A stretch of DNA of 64,000 nucleotides from Amaranthus tricolor (taxonomy: Eukaryota; Streptophyta; Magnoliopsida; Caryophyllales; Amaranthaceae). The number at the start of each line of letters is the position of its first letter. Position 1 is the first letter of the stretch. The notes below the pieces were generated by a model. It did no database searches. It was not told where the DNA came from and saw only the letters and a program-made list of their open reading frames with translations. Positions 48,963 through 60,472 of the stretch are shown here, piece after piece. The stretch spans positions 15,696,987 to 15,760,986 of the forward strand of contig NC_080057.1 of NCBI RefSeq assembly GCF_026212465.1, written 5' to 3'. Position numbers and translations under genes: made by a program.

Positions 48963-51297
48963 TAAGTATTGAACTTGTTGTTTAGTGAAATGAGACAACA
49001 ATCCACAAGTTCTTGTGATTGAACTAAGTCTTGAACTCCAAGAACTCTTGATCAAACAAGTGAACTAAGTCTTGAACTTGTAAGATTTGAATTGAGACCC
49101 TCAAACCACATGCCTTGCCTAGAGAGGTATAAAAGTCCACTTAAGTTATATGATGCATTTTAATGGCCTATGCACCTACCTTGATTTTCATAGGAGGTGT
49201 CAAACCCCCAAACTTATATAGGTGAATTGCCTCAATTAGCACACCACAAAGTACTACATGATCCATTAAGAGCCTAAGGACTCATCCCTCAAATATAGAA
49301 CAATGCCAACAAATCCATAGCGATAGGTGAAATGCACGCCCATCCACATTTCGGCTTTAGCACTATCCCGCTCAACACATCAAGTACCAGTTATCTTGAT
49401 AATCCTTTTAAAAAGCGTATGAATGATATTCACATTTCTAAATTATTCCCCCATATGAGAATTATGTTATTCTTTTCCTCCATGAAGAGAATCGTATCAA
49501 GAACCACTTATCTTAATATTCTTTTGATATGGTAATGAATGGTATTCTTACTTCTTCCTAGAGGAACTTTTCCTCATTCGAAAATTTATATCACAATATC
49601 ATTTTTATCTTCAAAGAAACATCATCAAAGAAATTCATACAATTACCTCAAGTAACATATAGTTTGATGCTCACAACTTAAGTATGATATTCAAAACAAT
49701 AAAAAATACATATGTATTCCAAAACTCATCATGTTTATAAAAGAACAACTCATGCATTTACAAAGCAACTTGAACACTTAAAGCCTAAACTTAAATTAGG
49801 CACCCACCTTCAAGTCATATGCATAATATGCATAATTTAAACAAACATATTTGTCCTTTTTCATATTTGTTCAACACAATAACATGAGTCACACAACCTA
49901 TTATGAATGCCGTGCAACTCTTCTAGTATAGTAACAAATATTGAATAATCATATAACAAACAAGTGATTCAATACAAATTATGAACAAATTCATAAAGAA
50001 ACACATCAATTACCAAAGGTTTCACAAGCTCTTCAAACCCAATGTAGTTCCTAAAACATCCTCCTAATTATTAGAAACACCTTTAATAATATTTAGGGAA
50101 ATACAATGAACATCACATACTTAAAGAGGTTTAAGAAAACAATAAATAATAACCTTAGTAAATACTCTTTAGAGTATTTCATCAAAAACACTCTAACAAA
50201 TATAATTTTTGACAAGGGTAATATATATAATAGCCCAACATTCAAGGAGTTTAACCATAATTTTAGAAGATTTCATAATAATCACTAAGGTATAAAACCT
50301 ATAATTTTAATCCTCAGTTTTACTATTCATTTTATCTTCAAAAGTTTCTACATTGTTTACAACATACAAACTACAATGCATACAACTCTAAATTTTATGA
50401 ATCACTTTGAAAAGTCAAATAATCAACATATTTTTTTAACTAAATAGTTGGTGGGGCGCATGCTACGCATACGTTTCCCAAGATATCCGATTCAACTTAA
50501 AAAGGTGATTTGAATGGATTAATTAAGTATTGATAGTTTAAATAATTAAATTGAATTTATAAGTCTAAATGAATTACTTTATGATGTAGGTAAAGAATCA
50601 AATGTAATACCCATGTAAAGTGAGTAGTATAAATACAAATGATCTCAATTAATAATATAGATTTTTTTCTTACAAAACTTGACATCAACATTAGACAAAC
50701 ACACAAACTCAAAGGCATGTTAGATGAAATATTTGCCAAACATTGAAGCATCAACATTTTCTATTATTGTATAGCTTTCCTAGCTTTCCACTCTAGGGAG
50801 TAGGCACTCAAGTAGCATATAAGAATAAGTTATACGAATCAAATTTTGATTTCTAAAGAATAAATCTAATAATCCAAACATAGAACACCATGTCCGTAAT
50901 CATTTGTAAATAATCAACATAAGTAGTATTAAGAAGCAACAAAAAAGCATAAAGCTGCTATAAGCTCCTCATCTTGTAGAAGCATACATGTTGAGAAAAT
51001 TTTCTTTCCTGTAGACATATCAAAGTGCTCATATTCATCATATTCACAATCAAATCTAGAAACTACATGATATACACAGATAATTAAAGGAAGATTTCAA
51101 GTTTAACCCCAAAATAAATAACCCTAAATTATTCCATATTGTTGTTGATAACTACTCAAAATGTAATTAAACTTCCAAAATCAAAATACCCAGGTATCAT
51201 ATTTGAGAAACTATTGTAAATTGTAGTATAGTAAAAAGTGAAGATTTAATTTCAATTCTTATTAAAATAAATGAGATTTGATGAAAGCTCAAATTAT
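48963..51297. other. Intergenic DNA, no recognised feature
   Basis: Mostly AT-rich. Local duplicates of GAACTAAGTCTTGAACT at 49021 and 49061. No gene or bounded element could be supported. Confidence 0.4.
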
Positions 51298-52233
51298 CCT
51301 ACTGATAGCAAGATTTTCACAGACGTCTATGCTAAACCTTGAGCCTAATAATACTTATAACAACCTACGCACTACACAAGTATAGTGGGGTAGGGGATCG
51401 AACCACGAGGACAAGGTTGACAATAAACTCCGCGTCTCAACATAACTAGTTTTTGTAGGTTGAAAAGCATCTAAAACTAATGACGGAAATAACAAGCACA
51501 GTTGATTAACAATATAAATAAAGGGGAGAAAAAGGGGTTGAGATTTGATTCACCCTAGGAAGGTGATCTTAAAACCGCATATATTGGGTCAGACCAAATC
51601 AAACAATAACTAGTCTAGACACCCAAGAGTGCGAGAGAAAGTTGGTGATTCCACAAATCACAACGAATGACCTATAATGCCCCAAGTCTCCGGAGGAGTT
51701 GCAGGACAAGATTCGCACTGGGTTTCGAGAACCAATCATTATCATCTTTTCCCTAATCCTAAACAATAAAGAGCATAAACATTCCTAGGGTTTCACTAAT
51801 TAATCCCCAAGGAGAACTACTCACACATAATTGAAATATAGAAAACAATGATAATCAATAGAACAAAAACCATAGATAAGGGTGATCAAAAGAAACCAAC
51901 AATAGTAAAAGTAATGTAGAAACTATTCTAGATGAGCAATAAATATAAGGCAAGACAATAAATGCAATAAATGAACTCAAAATAAATGCATTAAAAGAAC
52001 TCGAAGCAATGAGGAGATTGATACTTACAACCAAATGTTGATGCTACAACAAGGAGGTGCCAAAGATTCAATAATCAAGATTGAAATCCAAACTAGAAAG
52101 TAAAGACTTGAAATAAAAGATTGAGATAATAAAACTATGATAAACTTGGGTTTTTACTTAAAAAGCTAAGTAATAAAGCTATAACAGAGAATGTATTAGG
52201 GCTTTCTCTCCTTTGTTTCTACAGAAAGTGGGG

Positions 52234-52241
52234 TATTTATA
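52234..52241 (-). promoter_or_regulatory. TATA box of the Athila 3' LTR
   Basis: TATAAATA on the minus strand inside the segment 52194-52267 that is missing from the 5' LTR. About 90-320 bp upstream lies the array of CATTCGGTCGAATG-like palindromes. Confidence 0.6.
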
Positions 52242-52325
52242 TCCTTTAAGCAAAGGAAATTCGAATGCCCAAAAATGCCCTTGAGTTTGGCTTGAGAAGA
52301 AATACGATTTCCGCAGAAAATAGGT

Positions 52326-52560
52326 CTATTTACTCGAATGGGGGATCCATTTGCCCGAATCTCAATGTTTGAATAATTTCAGGTACTTTCTCTGAGGTTG
52401 GTTCGCCCGAATGAAAGGTCCATTCGGTCGAATGGGACCATTCGCCTGAACGATGTGTCATTCGCCTATTCCGGCAGCTTTGGTGAATCTTCTTTGAGAA
52501 AACAGGGGCCATTCGACCGAATGACTTTTCCATTCGGCTGAATGGAGCTTGATTCGACAG
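52326..52560. repeat. CATTCGnnCGAATG palindrome array in the LTR
   Basis: Full palindromes CATTCGGTCGAATG (52422-52440 area) and CATTCGACCGAATG (about 52511-52526), with many half sites (GCCCGAATG, TTCGCC). The 5' LTR keeps the same array at 63640-63860. A related array is internal at 56345-56605. Confidence 0.75.
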
Positions 52561-52883
52561 TTTCAGCTTCTTTTGCGTCTTAACTTGAGCATGATCAACA
52601 CCAATTGCTTGAATGGTGTCTTGGTTAGCCTAAATGGAGTAACAACTAGTGATTAGATACTTCCAAGTTTCAGTGTGTCCTCCGGGGAAGTCTTCGATTT
52701 GCGTGCCAAAGTCTCACAACGGATAGATGTTGACCTTGTTGTTTTCGAATCTCCCGAAATAATCGCAAAACAACTCCAAAGACAACAACAAGGTAAAATC
52801 GTGCGTAGTGTGCATAATAACGATTGAAAAGCATAAAACTTGGCACAATAAAGCGGTAGTAAACGTGTTCATAAATGAGCACA

Positions 52884-52900
52884 TTAACTTCCCCCAAGCT
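52884..52900 (-). other. Polypurine tract next to the 3' LTR
   Basis: On the minus strand AGCTTGGGGGAAG precedes the LTR start TGTGCTC by a few bases, the expected place for plus-strand priming during reverse transcription. Confidence 0.65.
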
Positions 52901-54689
52901 AGACCTTTGCTAGTCCCTAGCAAACCAATCATCATAACAACAAGAGAACTCAAGGAAAAAAAATTTGAAGCAAAAAGAAACAAGGTGAGCGGAAACTAAG
53001 CACTGCAAGCTGTGTGCGTGCAAACTCTTTCTTAGCCATAGGTGTGCAAGTACAATGGGCTCAGGAGAGCATAATACTAAGAAGAACAACACTTTCCACA
53101 AACTCGAGATCACAAGGTGAGCTACAACACAGGCTATGCCACCCACTACCTAGAGAGGTCACAAGTCTACGCTCCCAGGGTCATTTATCAAAAGATGTGA
53201 GAAATATGCAACGATGCTCATTTGTTTGATTATGGTTCGTGTTTTGCTCATAATCATTTGACTAAAGATGAGTCGGGAATCAAACACCTAATAGGGGTAA
53301 ATCATGGGGATTGTGTCATATCTAACTCCATCACAGAACAAACTAATCAGATCAAGTCGAACAGGTTAGCGAAGGGTTGTAATATTGGCTTAGGGTTAAG
53401 GTGGGATATATTGGGAAATCTGGCGCTAAGTAGAGGATAGCAAGTGACCCTAAACATAACAACCACAAACATCTCATGACAAACCAATAAACACTTTATC
53501 CAACAACTATTTTTACCCTAAAATCTCATGTAAGCACAATGATCTCCATCATCAAACACCATCATAAAAAATTTTAAATTTCATCACAACATGTGTTCAA
53601 GCTCATCTCCCAAATCAAAAAATAACCTCCTCACTCAAATGAATACATATGTGTAAGTCTTGATGAAGAACAAGAGGAAGGTCTCCTCGCTCACAGAACA
53701 TGTATGAATAATCTCTATAATAAGCACGAGAAGATAAAGGGAGAAACAACATGAGCTGTATAAAAATGAATAGAGTCATACGAAACTAACAACTAATATC
53801 ATAACCAAAAGCCTACAAATCACTGTAACACACAACGACCCCACCATAACTAAACTATCCTCTGGGTAAGAAGAGGGAACATATTGCTCATGTGGAGGTT
53901 AAATAATATGGCTACAAAAGAAAAGGAAAAGGCAAAAACTTAGCTTAACCTAAAGTCAAATTACGTTAAAGTTAGGCTATTTGGCTATGTAGCTTAATTC
54001 TAGCGAACGTGTTATCATCCTTGGTCTTAGGAAAAATTCGACTATGTTGGAGAAGAACCGACACAATACTTAGATCCCCTAACTAGCACTCAAAATAAAT
54101 GGAACTCGCAAGGAGTCCAAAGAGGCTCAATCCTCACAGGCTAGTCGAAATGTGCCTCTAAAGGTTGTCATCCAAGTAACCAACCAATTAAACCAAGATC
54201 CCCCAAGTTAAGTGGAAAGCAGTCAATCAACTCAATCCCAAAACAGGCACAGGGCTAGGAAAACACGAGTTTGCATATAACCGTTATAAAGCACACAACA
54301 GAAGCTTGCTTGTTTGTTTCATAAGCATATATAAGAAAAAGAAAAGCAAACAAAAATGAAAATATATACACTAAAAAATAACAACTTTGGATTTTCAACA
54401 AGGAGCAACAGGTCGTACCAAAAAGTAGGTGAAAAAAATACTCACCTCGATGATTATGCAGAAACAACAGCTGGAACTCGTCACAAGGATGAGAGTGGAA
54501 GAACCTAAAAACAACACCAAGAAGCAGAACCAACCAACAAAGCAAAGCAAAACCACATAACAGTAATACCAACAGCCATATACGGCAAAAGACCGAAAGC
54601 CAAACAACAAAATGATGAGTAGAGGACAAACCCCCCCCCCCCCAAGCCAGGCTGAAGCCGTCCTCGGCGCTAAGGGAGGTTCGAAGGAC
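52901..54689 (-). other. Athila non-coding spacer before the 3' LTR
   Basis: Between the env-like ORF and the polypurine tract lies 1.8 kb without a recognised domain. Athila elements usually carry such a non-coding stretch. Open frames at 54255-54695 overlap in two frames and look like chance. Confidence 0.6.
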
Positions 54690-56198
54690 AAACACTACTC
54701 ATCACCAATAAAACCCCCATCCCCATGGTCAACTTGCTCGTCCTCACCCTCTTCTTCTTCCTCACCCGTGATTTCCATCCCATAATCATCCCCAGCAGCT
54801 CTTCTAAGAGCTGGAGGGGTGAAGTTGTTGAACCTACGTCGACCCACATGCAGCCGATCAAAACCATAACTTAAAGATATCTCATAATAGTTGTCATGTT
54901 GGGGGTACCAAAAGGGGAGGCCATGCTTTCGCCGACCATGTGGGAGCGGTAGGCGAAGTCATACCACAGGTAACCAGCTAGCTCAAAGTTTTGCTCTAGG
55001 TGATCGAGCCGGGGAGTGTGATGGGCCTGGGTGGTGAGGAGTTGGTCAAGTCGGGACTCAATGCGACTTAGGGAGGACATAATCTCAGATTCATCCATGG
55101 AATCTTCATCATCTGGTACCGCTGAAGTAGAGGCCCGGGCGCTGCCGCTGGGGCGATCGCGCATAGCGAGGGTGTGAGGATGAGGAGGGGGTCTAAGAGG
55201 GGGGGTCGACTGTGTACCTCAGCACATCACCTTCTATGAGGTAGTTGTTGGCAAACTGTAGGAGGGGAGGGGAATGGTTCGGTCTTTGAGGTAACGCTAT
55301 CGCAGAGGGCCGGTGTAGATAAAGCCAGCTCTCACGAGACACTGCTTGTGGAGGGTGCTTTGAGTGGAAAATCTATCACTAAATTCCACTGGATTGATCA
55401 CTTTTAAGAATTCAGCGATGCGATACATGCCCTCCTACACATAACTCAGTTTTAACGTCCAGGGTGGCTGTGGTGTTCAAAAATTTTTATAGAGTCATGG
55501 GAATGCTAATTGCCGAGTCGGCATGTGGTGTGAGGTAGCGGTGCAATATGTGCACTTCTTGGTTTCGAACGAGGTGAGGGCTAGGAGAAGGGAACAACGT
55601 CTCACGAGAAAATTTGAAAAACATTCGAAGGACGGGGTGGTGCACATCAGAAGCATAAATGTTTCTATTCACATAAACAAGCCGGCCTGCAATATTAAGC
55701 CACACTCGGAAACACGTGCCTTATCCAGTTGTTTATCCGAAATAGGTTCATGAGCAAAACCAAATACAGTACAAAAGGTAGCATAATCAAGATAGTAGGT
55801 TGTATTCATTAGCCGGAAGGACAAATGCAATCTAACCTCGCGTTGGCATGGGCTAAGAGAACTGAGAAACTCATATGTTATAAGCTTGTGAGTGGGGTGC
55901 CACATAGTTACCCAGTTCTGAAGGACACATTACATCAACAGCTCCACAAAATTATCATAAATACCCATACGATGTAAATTTCAAAGATCTAAATACCGGG
56001 TAGAATTGATTTTGCGTACCTTTAAGCGTTGAAAATGCTCAAACTGCTCCAAAGATGCAAAGACCACCGTTCTATACTCGTCGCCAAACCAAAGTTCTTG
56101 GCTTGAAGTTGCTCATCCCTTGCAACCCCTGAGGAGGACCCTTCTCCTTGTGTTCTAGATCGCTTGAATGGCAATCTCAAGCTCCTGCGGGGTCCCAT
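54690..56198 (-). pseudogene. Athila env-like ORF (ATHILA ORF-1 family), broken
   Basis: The probable start is the ATG at 56198 (MGPRRSLRLPFKRSRTQGEG). In shifted frames follow FASLEQFEHFQRLKVRKI, MWHPTHKLITYEFLSSLSP and LHLSFRLMNTTYYLDYATF (55905-55669), AGLFMFVNRNIYASDVHHPV (about 55690-55640) and a 54871-55164 segment with DSMDESEIMSSLSRIESRLD. The end is very acidic, near 54700-54760. The F..L..R..TYEFLSS pattern matches the family often called Arabidopsis retrotransposon ORF-1, found after integrase in Athila. Its role is unknown; an envelope-like function has been proposed. At least four frameshifts or stops. Confidence 0.72.
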
Positions 56199-56334
56199 GG
56201 TGGTGTATAAGGTGGGTTGGTGGTGAGAGTGGTGAAGGAAGGTGGTGGAATAGGGGAGTAAGTTGGGGGTTTATGAGGGAGAGAGTTGTAGTGAGAATGG
56301 TATTTTAGATGGAGGAGTCGAGTGAAAACGAGGG

Positions 56335-56342
56335 TATTTATA
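56335..56342 (-). promoter_or_regulatory. TATA box upstream of the Athila env-like ORF
   Basis: TATAAATA on the minus strand lies about 140 bp upstream of the ATG at 56198. Between them is a C/A/T-rich leader (ACAACTCTCTCCCTCATAAA, CACCACC) that looks like a plant 5' UTR. Upstream is the CATTCG/CGAATG array 56345-56605, the same layout as in the LTR. Confidence 0.55.
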
Positions 56343-56344
56343 GA

Positions 56345-56605
56345 ACTGCAACCGCATTTACCCGAATGGGGTCTCCATTTGCCCGAATGCGAAGCCCTAT
56401 TCGGTCGAATACCGAACAAAAATCCCCAGGAATCTTCGCAGCACATTCGCCCGAATTAATGCTTCATTCCCTCGAATGACACATCGTTCACCCTTACCAG
56501 AAGATTTTCTGAACTTGATAAAAAATGGTGACATCATCCATTCGCCCGAATGGAGAAGAAATTCGCTCGAATGGCACCATGCGACCGAATGAATAAGCAT
56601 TCAGT
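56345..56605. repeat. Internal CATTCG/CGAATG array, LTR-like
   Basis: CATTCGCCCGAATG is present at about 56540-56553 with many half sites. The start TTTACCCGAATGGGG..CCATTTGCCCGAATG mirrors the LTR's TTTACTCGAATGGGG..CCATTTGCCCGAATC (52328-52362). The spacing to the TATA box resembles that in the LTR. Confidence 0.65.
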
Positions 56606-56992
56606 ATTATCAGGCTTTCTCCCTCGTCTCGAACCTTTTGCCTTTCACTCCATGCCTTCATTTTTCTACTCAAATCCAAAGGATATATCCACTCCCAAAC
56701 CAAGCATGTTTGACAATTTGTACTGAGCAAGAAAATCCAAAGGAAAACCGGGTTACCTCCTGTAAGTGCTTTGTTTAACGTCGTTTAGCTCGACTTAGTT
56801 GGGGCCATCAATCAAAAATCAACACAAAACAAAACCCAAAACGAAGCCAGATGCTTCAAACTCAACATAACTCAATAGAATGATGCCTTAAAGATCAGAT
56901 ATGCGTTTTAAACCAAGGAATACATCAGTCATTCGACGTCAACATCAACTAACTTGATTTGTTTGACCATGTTGACCTCGTGAAGTCTGCTT
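56606..56992 (-). other. Athila spacer between pol and env-like promoter
   Basis: No domain recognised. It follows the end of the integrase frame in the element's reading direction. Confidence 0.5.
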
Positions 56993-58360
56993 TCATGGAA
57001 TAATTTTATCCGTTGCCCATTCACAAAAACTACCCCCATGATGATCTTTCAGTTCCACCGTTCCATAAGGAAATGCTTGTAGGATCTCCAACGGCCTAGG
57101 CCACCTCGATTTCAGCTTCCCGGGGAATAACTTCGCTCTTGAATTGAGAAGTAGTACTTTTTCTCTAACAAGGAACTCTCGCTTAAGGATCCGTTGGTCA
57201 TGCCAACGCTCAGTGCATTCCTTGTAGATGTGCATGTTGTGGAACGCATCTAGCCTCAATTCTTCCAATTCTCGTAATTGCTCAGTTCGCTTCTCAAAGG
57301 ATAAGGCAGGGTCCAAATTGAGGGTTTGGATCGCCCACCAAGATCTACACTCCAGTTCCACTGGAAAATGGCAATAATTCCTATACAACAGTCAGAACGG
57401 GGTGGTTCCAATTGGGGTTTTGTAGCACGTACGGTGCGCCCAAAGAGCATCATCTAACTTGAGAGACCAATCTTTCCTGCTCGGGTTAACCATCTTCTTT
57501 AGGATCTTCTTAATCTCTCTGTTGGCAACCTCTACCTGCCCTTGAGTTTGGGGATGGTAGGGCGCACCAATCTTGTGCATGACTCCGTACTTCTTCAACA
57601 ACTTGTTTAGCTCGTTCTTCGCAAAGTGGGAACCCCCATCATTTATGACTATCTTGGGAACACCAAATCTAGGGAAAATTATGCTTTTAAAAAGTTTCAT
57701 AACTACCTTGTAATCATTTGTAGGCGAGGCAATGCCCTCCACCCACTTAGATACATAATCTAATCTTACCAAAATGTACCGGTTCCCATAAGACGATGTA
57801 AAGGGGCCCATGAAGTCAATACCCCAACAATCAAATAGTTCACACTCTAGGATGTAGTTTTGAGGCATCTCGTTCCTCATGGAGATATTTCCAACCTTTT
57901 GTCACCTCTCACAGCTCTTCACAAACGCTTCAACATCTTTATGCAAGGTTGGCCAATAGAATCCCACGGTGGTGACCTTAGAAGCAGTGTTCATCATCCC
58001 ATGATGGCCACACACGTATGAGTGGCAATGAGTGAGAACCTTGAAGAACTCCTCTTCAGTGATACAATGGCGGATGATGCCGTCAGCGCAGGCATGAAAC
58101 AAATAGGGGTCATCCCAAAATAAATTCCCGACTCTTCCGAAGAAAGCTTTCTTCATCGCTCTAGATTCAAACTCGAGTAGCTCTCCACAAGCTAAATAAT
58201 TTGCAATATCTGCGAACCAAGGGGCCTTCCCAACAACCAATGCTATCATCAAAGTTTCTTCAACCATTTCATCTTGGATAGAGGGGGAGTCATCATTAGG
58301 CTCGGGTAACCTAGACAGATATTCGGCTACCAAATTTTCACTTCCCTTTCTATCCTTCAA
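56993..58360 (-). pseudogene. Athila integrase
   Basis: Minus-strand frames 58360-57902, 57880-57392 and 57388-56993 give the zinc-binding part (HCHSYVCGHHG ... FVKSCERC, an HHCC finger), the catalytic core ([11 protein letters not shown] with the first Asp, [13 protein letters not shown] with the second, [15 protein letters not shown] with the Glu) and a C-terminal part ending ATDKIIP. Integrase inserts the DNA copy into the genome. The finger and core are separated by a stop/frame change near 57890, and another break lies near 57390. Confidence 0.88.
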
Positions 58361-58700
58361 TTCAAAGTCGAATTCTTACAATAAAGCACCCAACGGATCA
58401 ACCTTGGCTTATCATCCCTCTTCGTCATTAAAAATTTCAAGGCTGAGTGATATGTGAATACGACATCCTTAGAACATATTAGATACCGGCGCAGTCTCTC
58501 AAAGGCATAGACTACCGCCAACATTTTCTTCTCTGTAGTAGAGTAGTTGCGTTGTGCTGGGTCTAGTGTTCTATTGATATAGTATATGACGTGGTGCCCT
58601 TCCTTTTTCTGTCCAAGAACTGCACCTATAGAGATGTCACTAGCATTGCACATTAGTTTAAATGGAATCAGGAGCTTGCACAATGCGCGCAGAAATCAAA
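58357..58700 (-). pseudogene. Athila RNase H
   Basis: LMCNASDISIGAVLGQ, YYSTTEKKMLAVVYAFERLR-like (here NYSTTEKKMLAVVYAFER) and a decayed TDHSALKFL (TYHSALKFLMTKRDD) mark the RNase H that degrades the RNA template. The usual D of TDH is replaced by Y in this copy. A frameshift at 58360 separates it from integrase. Confidence 0.85.
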
Positions 58701-59560
58701 GCTTGCTTTAAACAGTTAAAGGCATTGAGGCATCTCTCATCAAAGTTAAATTCGACATCTTTCTGAAGCAATTCATTTAAAGGTTTAGCTAAGGTCGAAA
58801 ATCCTAAGATGAGACGCCTGTAGAACCCTGCATGCCCCAGAAAGGACCGTACTCCCGTGACCGAGGTAGGTACAGAAAGATTCCTTATAACATCTATCTT
58901 AGTAGGGTCCACTTTGATGTCGTTGAAGGACACCTTATGGCCTAGGACAATGCCTTCCTGTACTAAAAAGTGACACTTTTCGCAATTCAACACAAGATTC
59001 GTCTCTTGACACCGCATCAAAACTTTTCAAGATGTGTTAAACAAGTGTCAAAAGACGAGCCTCCAACAGAAAAATCATCCATGAAGACTTCCATGAAGTC
59101 TTCCAGCATATCAGCAAATATAGCAGACATGCACCTTTGGAAAGTGGATGGGGCATTGCACAATCCAAAGGGCATTCTCTTATAAGCAAAAGTCCAAAAA
59201 GGACAAGTAAAAGTTGTTTTTTGTTGATCCTCGAGGTGGATAGGAAATTGAAAGAAACCCGAGTAACCATCTAGAAAACAATAGTACTTGTGCCTTACTA
59301 ATCTCTCAAGCATCTCGTCGATGAAGGGCAAAAGGAAATGATCCTTCCTTGTAGCCTTGTTGAGTTTGCGGTAATCAATGCAAACTCACCATCCTGTGGT
59401 GGCTCTGGTTGGGATCATCTCACCCTTATCATTCTCAATAATGGTAATTCCTCCTTTTTTTGGAACAACATGAATGGGACTAACCCACCTGCTATCTGAA
59501 AGAGTAGATGATGTCAGCCTTGAGGAGTTTGAGGATCTCATCCTTAACTACCTCTTTCAT
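58658..59560 (-). pseudogene. Athila reverse transcriptase
   Basis: The fingers/palm part: IDYRKLNKATRKDHF near 59370, LPFIDEMLERL, YCFLDGYSGFFQ with the first Asp, RMPFGLCNAPSTFQRCM and the FMDDF catalytic motif at about 59075. Then GHKVSFNDIKVDPTKIDVI and FLGHAGFYRR in the connection region (59020-58658). A TGA replaces an Arg codon near 59386, and frame breaks occur near 59490 and 59020. The enzyme copies element RNA into DNA. Confidence 0.9.
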
Positions 59561-60472
59561 GTTGGGGTTTAGCCTCCTTTGTGGCTCAATCGTGAAGAAA
59601 TGCTCATCATCAAGATGAATCCGGTGCATAAAGAGGGTTGGACTAATCCTCTTAATATCATCAAGTGAGTATCTAATGACACTTCGATATTTTCTAAGTA
59701 AAACAAGCAATTTTTCCAACGAGGTGTTATCAAGCTCATAACTCACTATGACTGGACTCCCCTCATCAACATCAAGATAAGCATATTTAAGGCTAAGGGG
59801 TAGGGGTTTCAAACTTACCTTGGGGGCAGGCATGGAACTCTCCCCCTTGTAGACAATACCCTCCTTAACCTCACATAGTGGCTCAAATTCAGCTTCTTTG
59901 CATGCACATTCCCGGGTCATTCCCACTTGTTCCTCCAACTCCTCATCTTCTTCATAAGAAACCTCATCACAATCTGAATACCCGATTCCAATTTCCCTCT
60001 GATATTTCTCAAATTTTCTATCAGCATCTTCAAGGCGGCACACTTGTTCAACCATAGGTTTCTTCAAGATTTGGGAAATTTTGAACACAACCTTCACCTG
60101 GGCTACTTCCACCGTTATGGTGTCATCATGGCAATTAATAACCGCCCGAAATGTTTTTAAGACAGCTCTTCCCAAAATGAGAAGAGTATAAGGGTCTTCT
60201 TCCATCTCCATCGCTACAAAGTCGCAAGGGACCACTAGTTCCCCCACTTGGATAGGTACATCATCAAGCTCTCCACATAGAACCTTTATGCTCCTATCTG
60301 CCAATTGGATTGTCTTTCTTGAAGGTCTGAGGCTAAAGGATAGCTTCTTGGCGATGGATAGAGGCATAAGGCTAATTGAGGCCCCTAGATCGGCGAGCGC
60401 CCCTTTGGGTTCAAGATTTCCCAACTTCACTAGAAGGTTGTATGGACCGAGATCTCGCTCTTTTATAGGCAT
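59492..60472 (-). pseudogene. Athila protease and start of RT
   Basis: This 326-residue frame starts in the aspartic protease region: ALADLGASISLMPLSIAKKL carries the D-L-G-A-S active-site motif seen in Athila. LILGRAVLKTFRAVI follows. The C-terminal part (SPTLFMHRIHLDDEHFFTIE, NPNMKEVVKDEILKLLKADI) leads into reverse transcriptase. It overlaps the end of the gag frame in another frame. Confidence 0.85.

Larger units (their letters stand above)
51303..52883 (-). repeat. Athila 3' LTR
   Basis: It is bounded by TGATAGCAAGA at the left and GAGCACA at the right (TG..CA in plus orientation), about 1.58 kb, the usual Athila LTR size. The 5' LTR at 62678 is clearly homologous throughout, with scattered substitutions. 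It retains a TATAAATA box (52234-52241, minus) and, upstream of it, a set of CATTCG/CGAATG words at 52326-52560. Confidence 0.88.

Noticed and set aside
54255..54695. 146- and 98-residue hydrophobic frames near the Athila 3' end
   Set aside because: They overlap in two frames within the non-coding spacer, and the hydrophobicity comes from T-rich antisense DNA. I could not support them as a true envelope protein.
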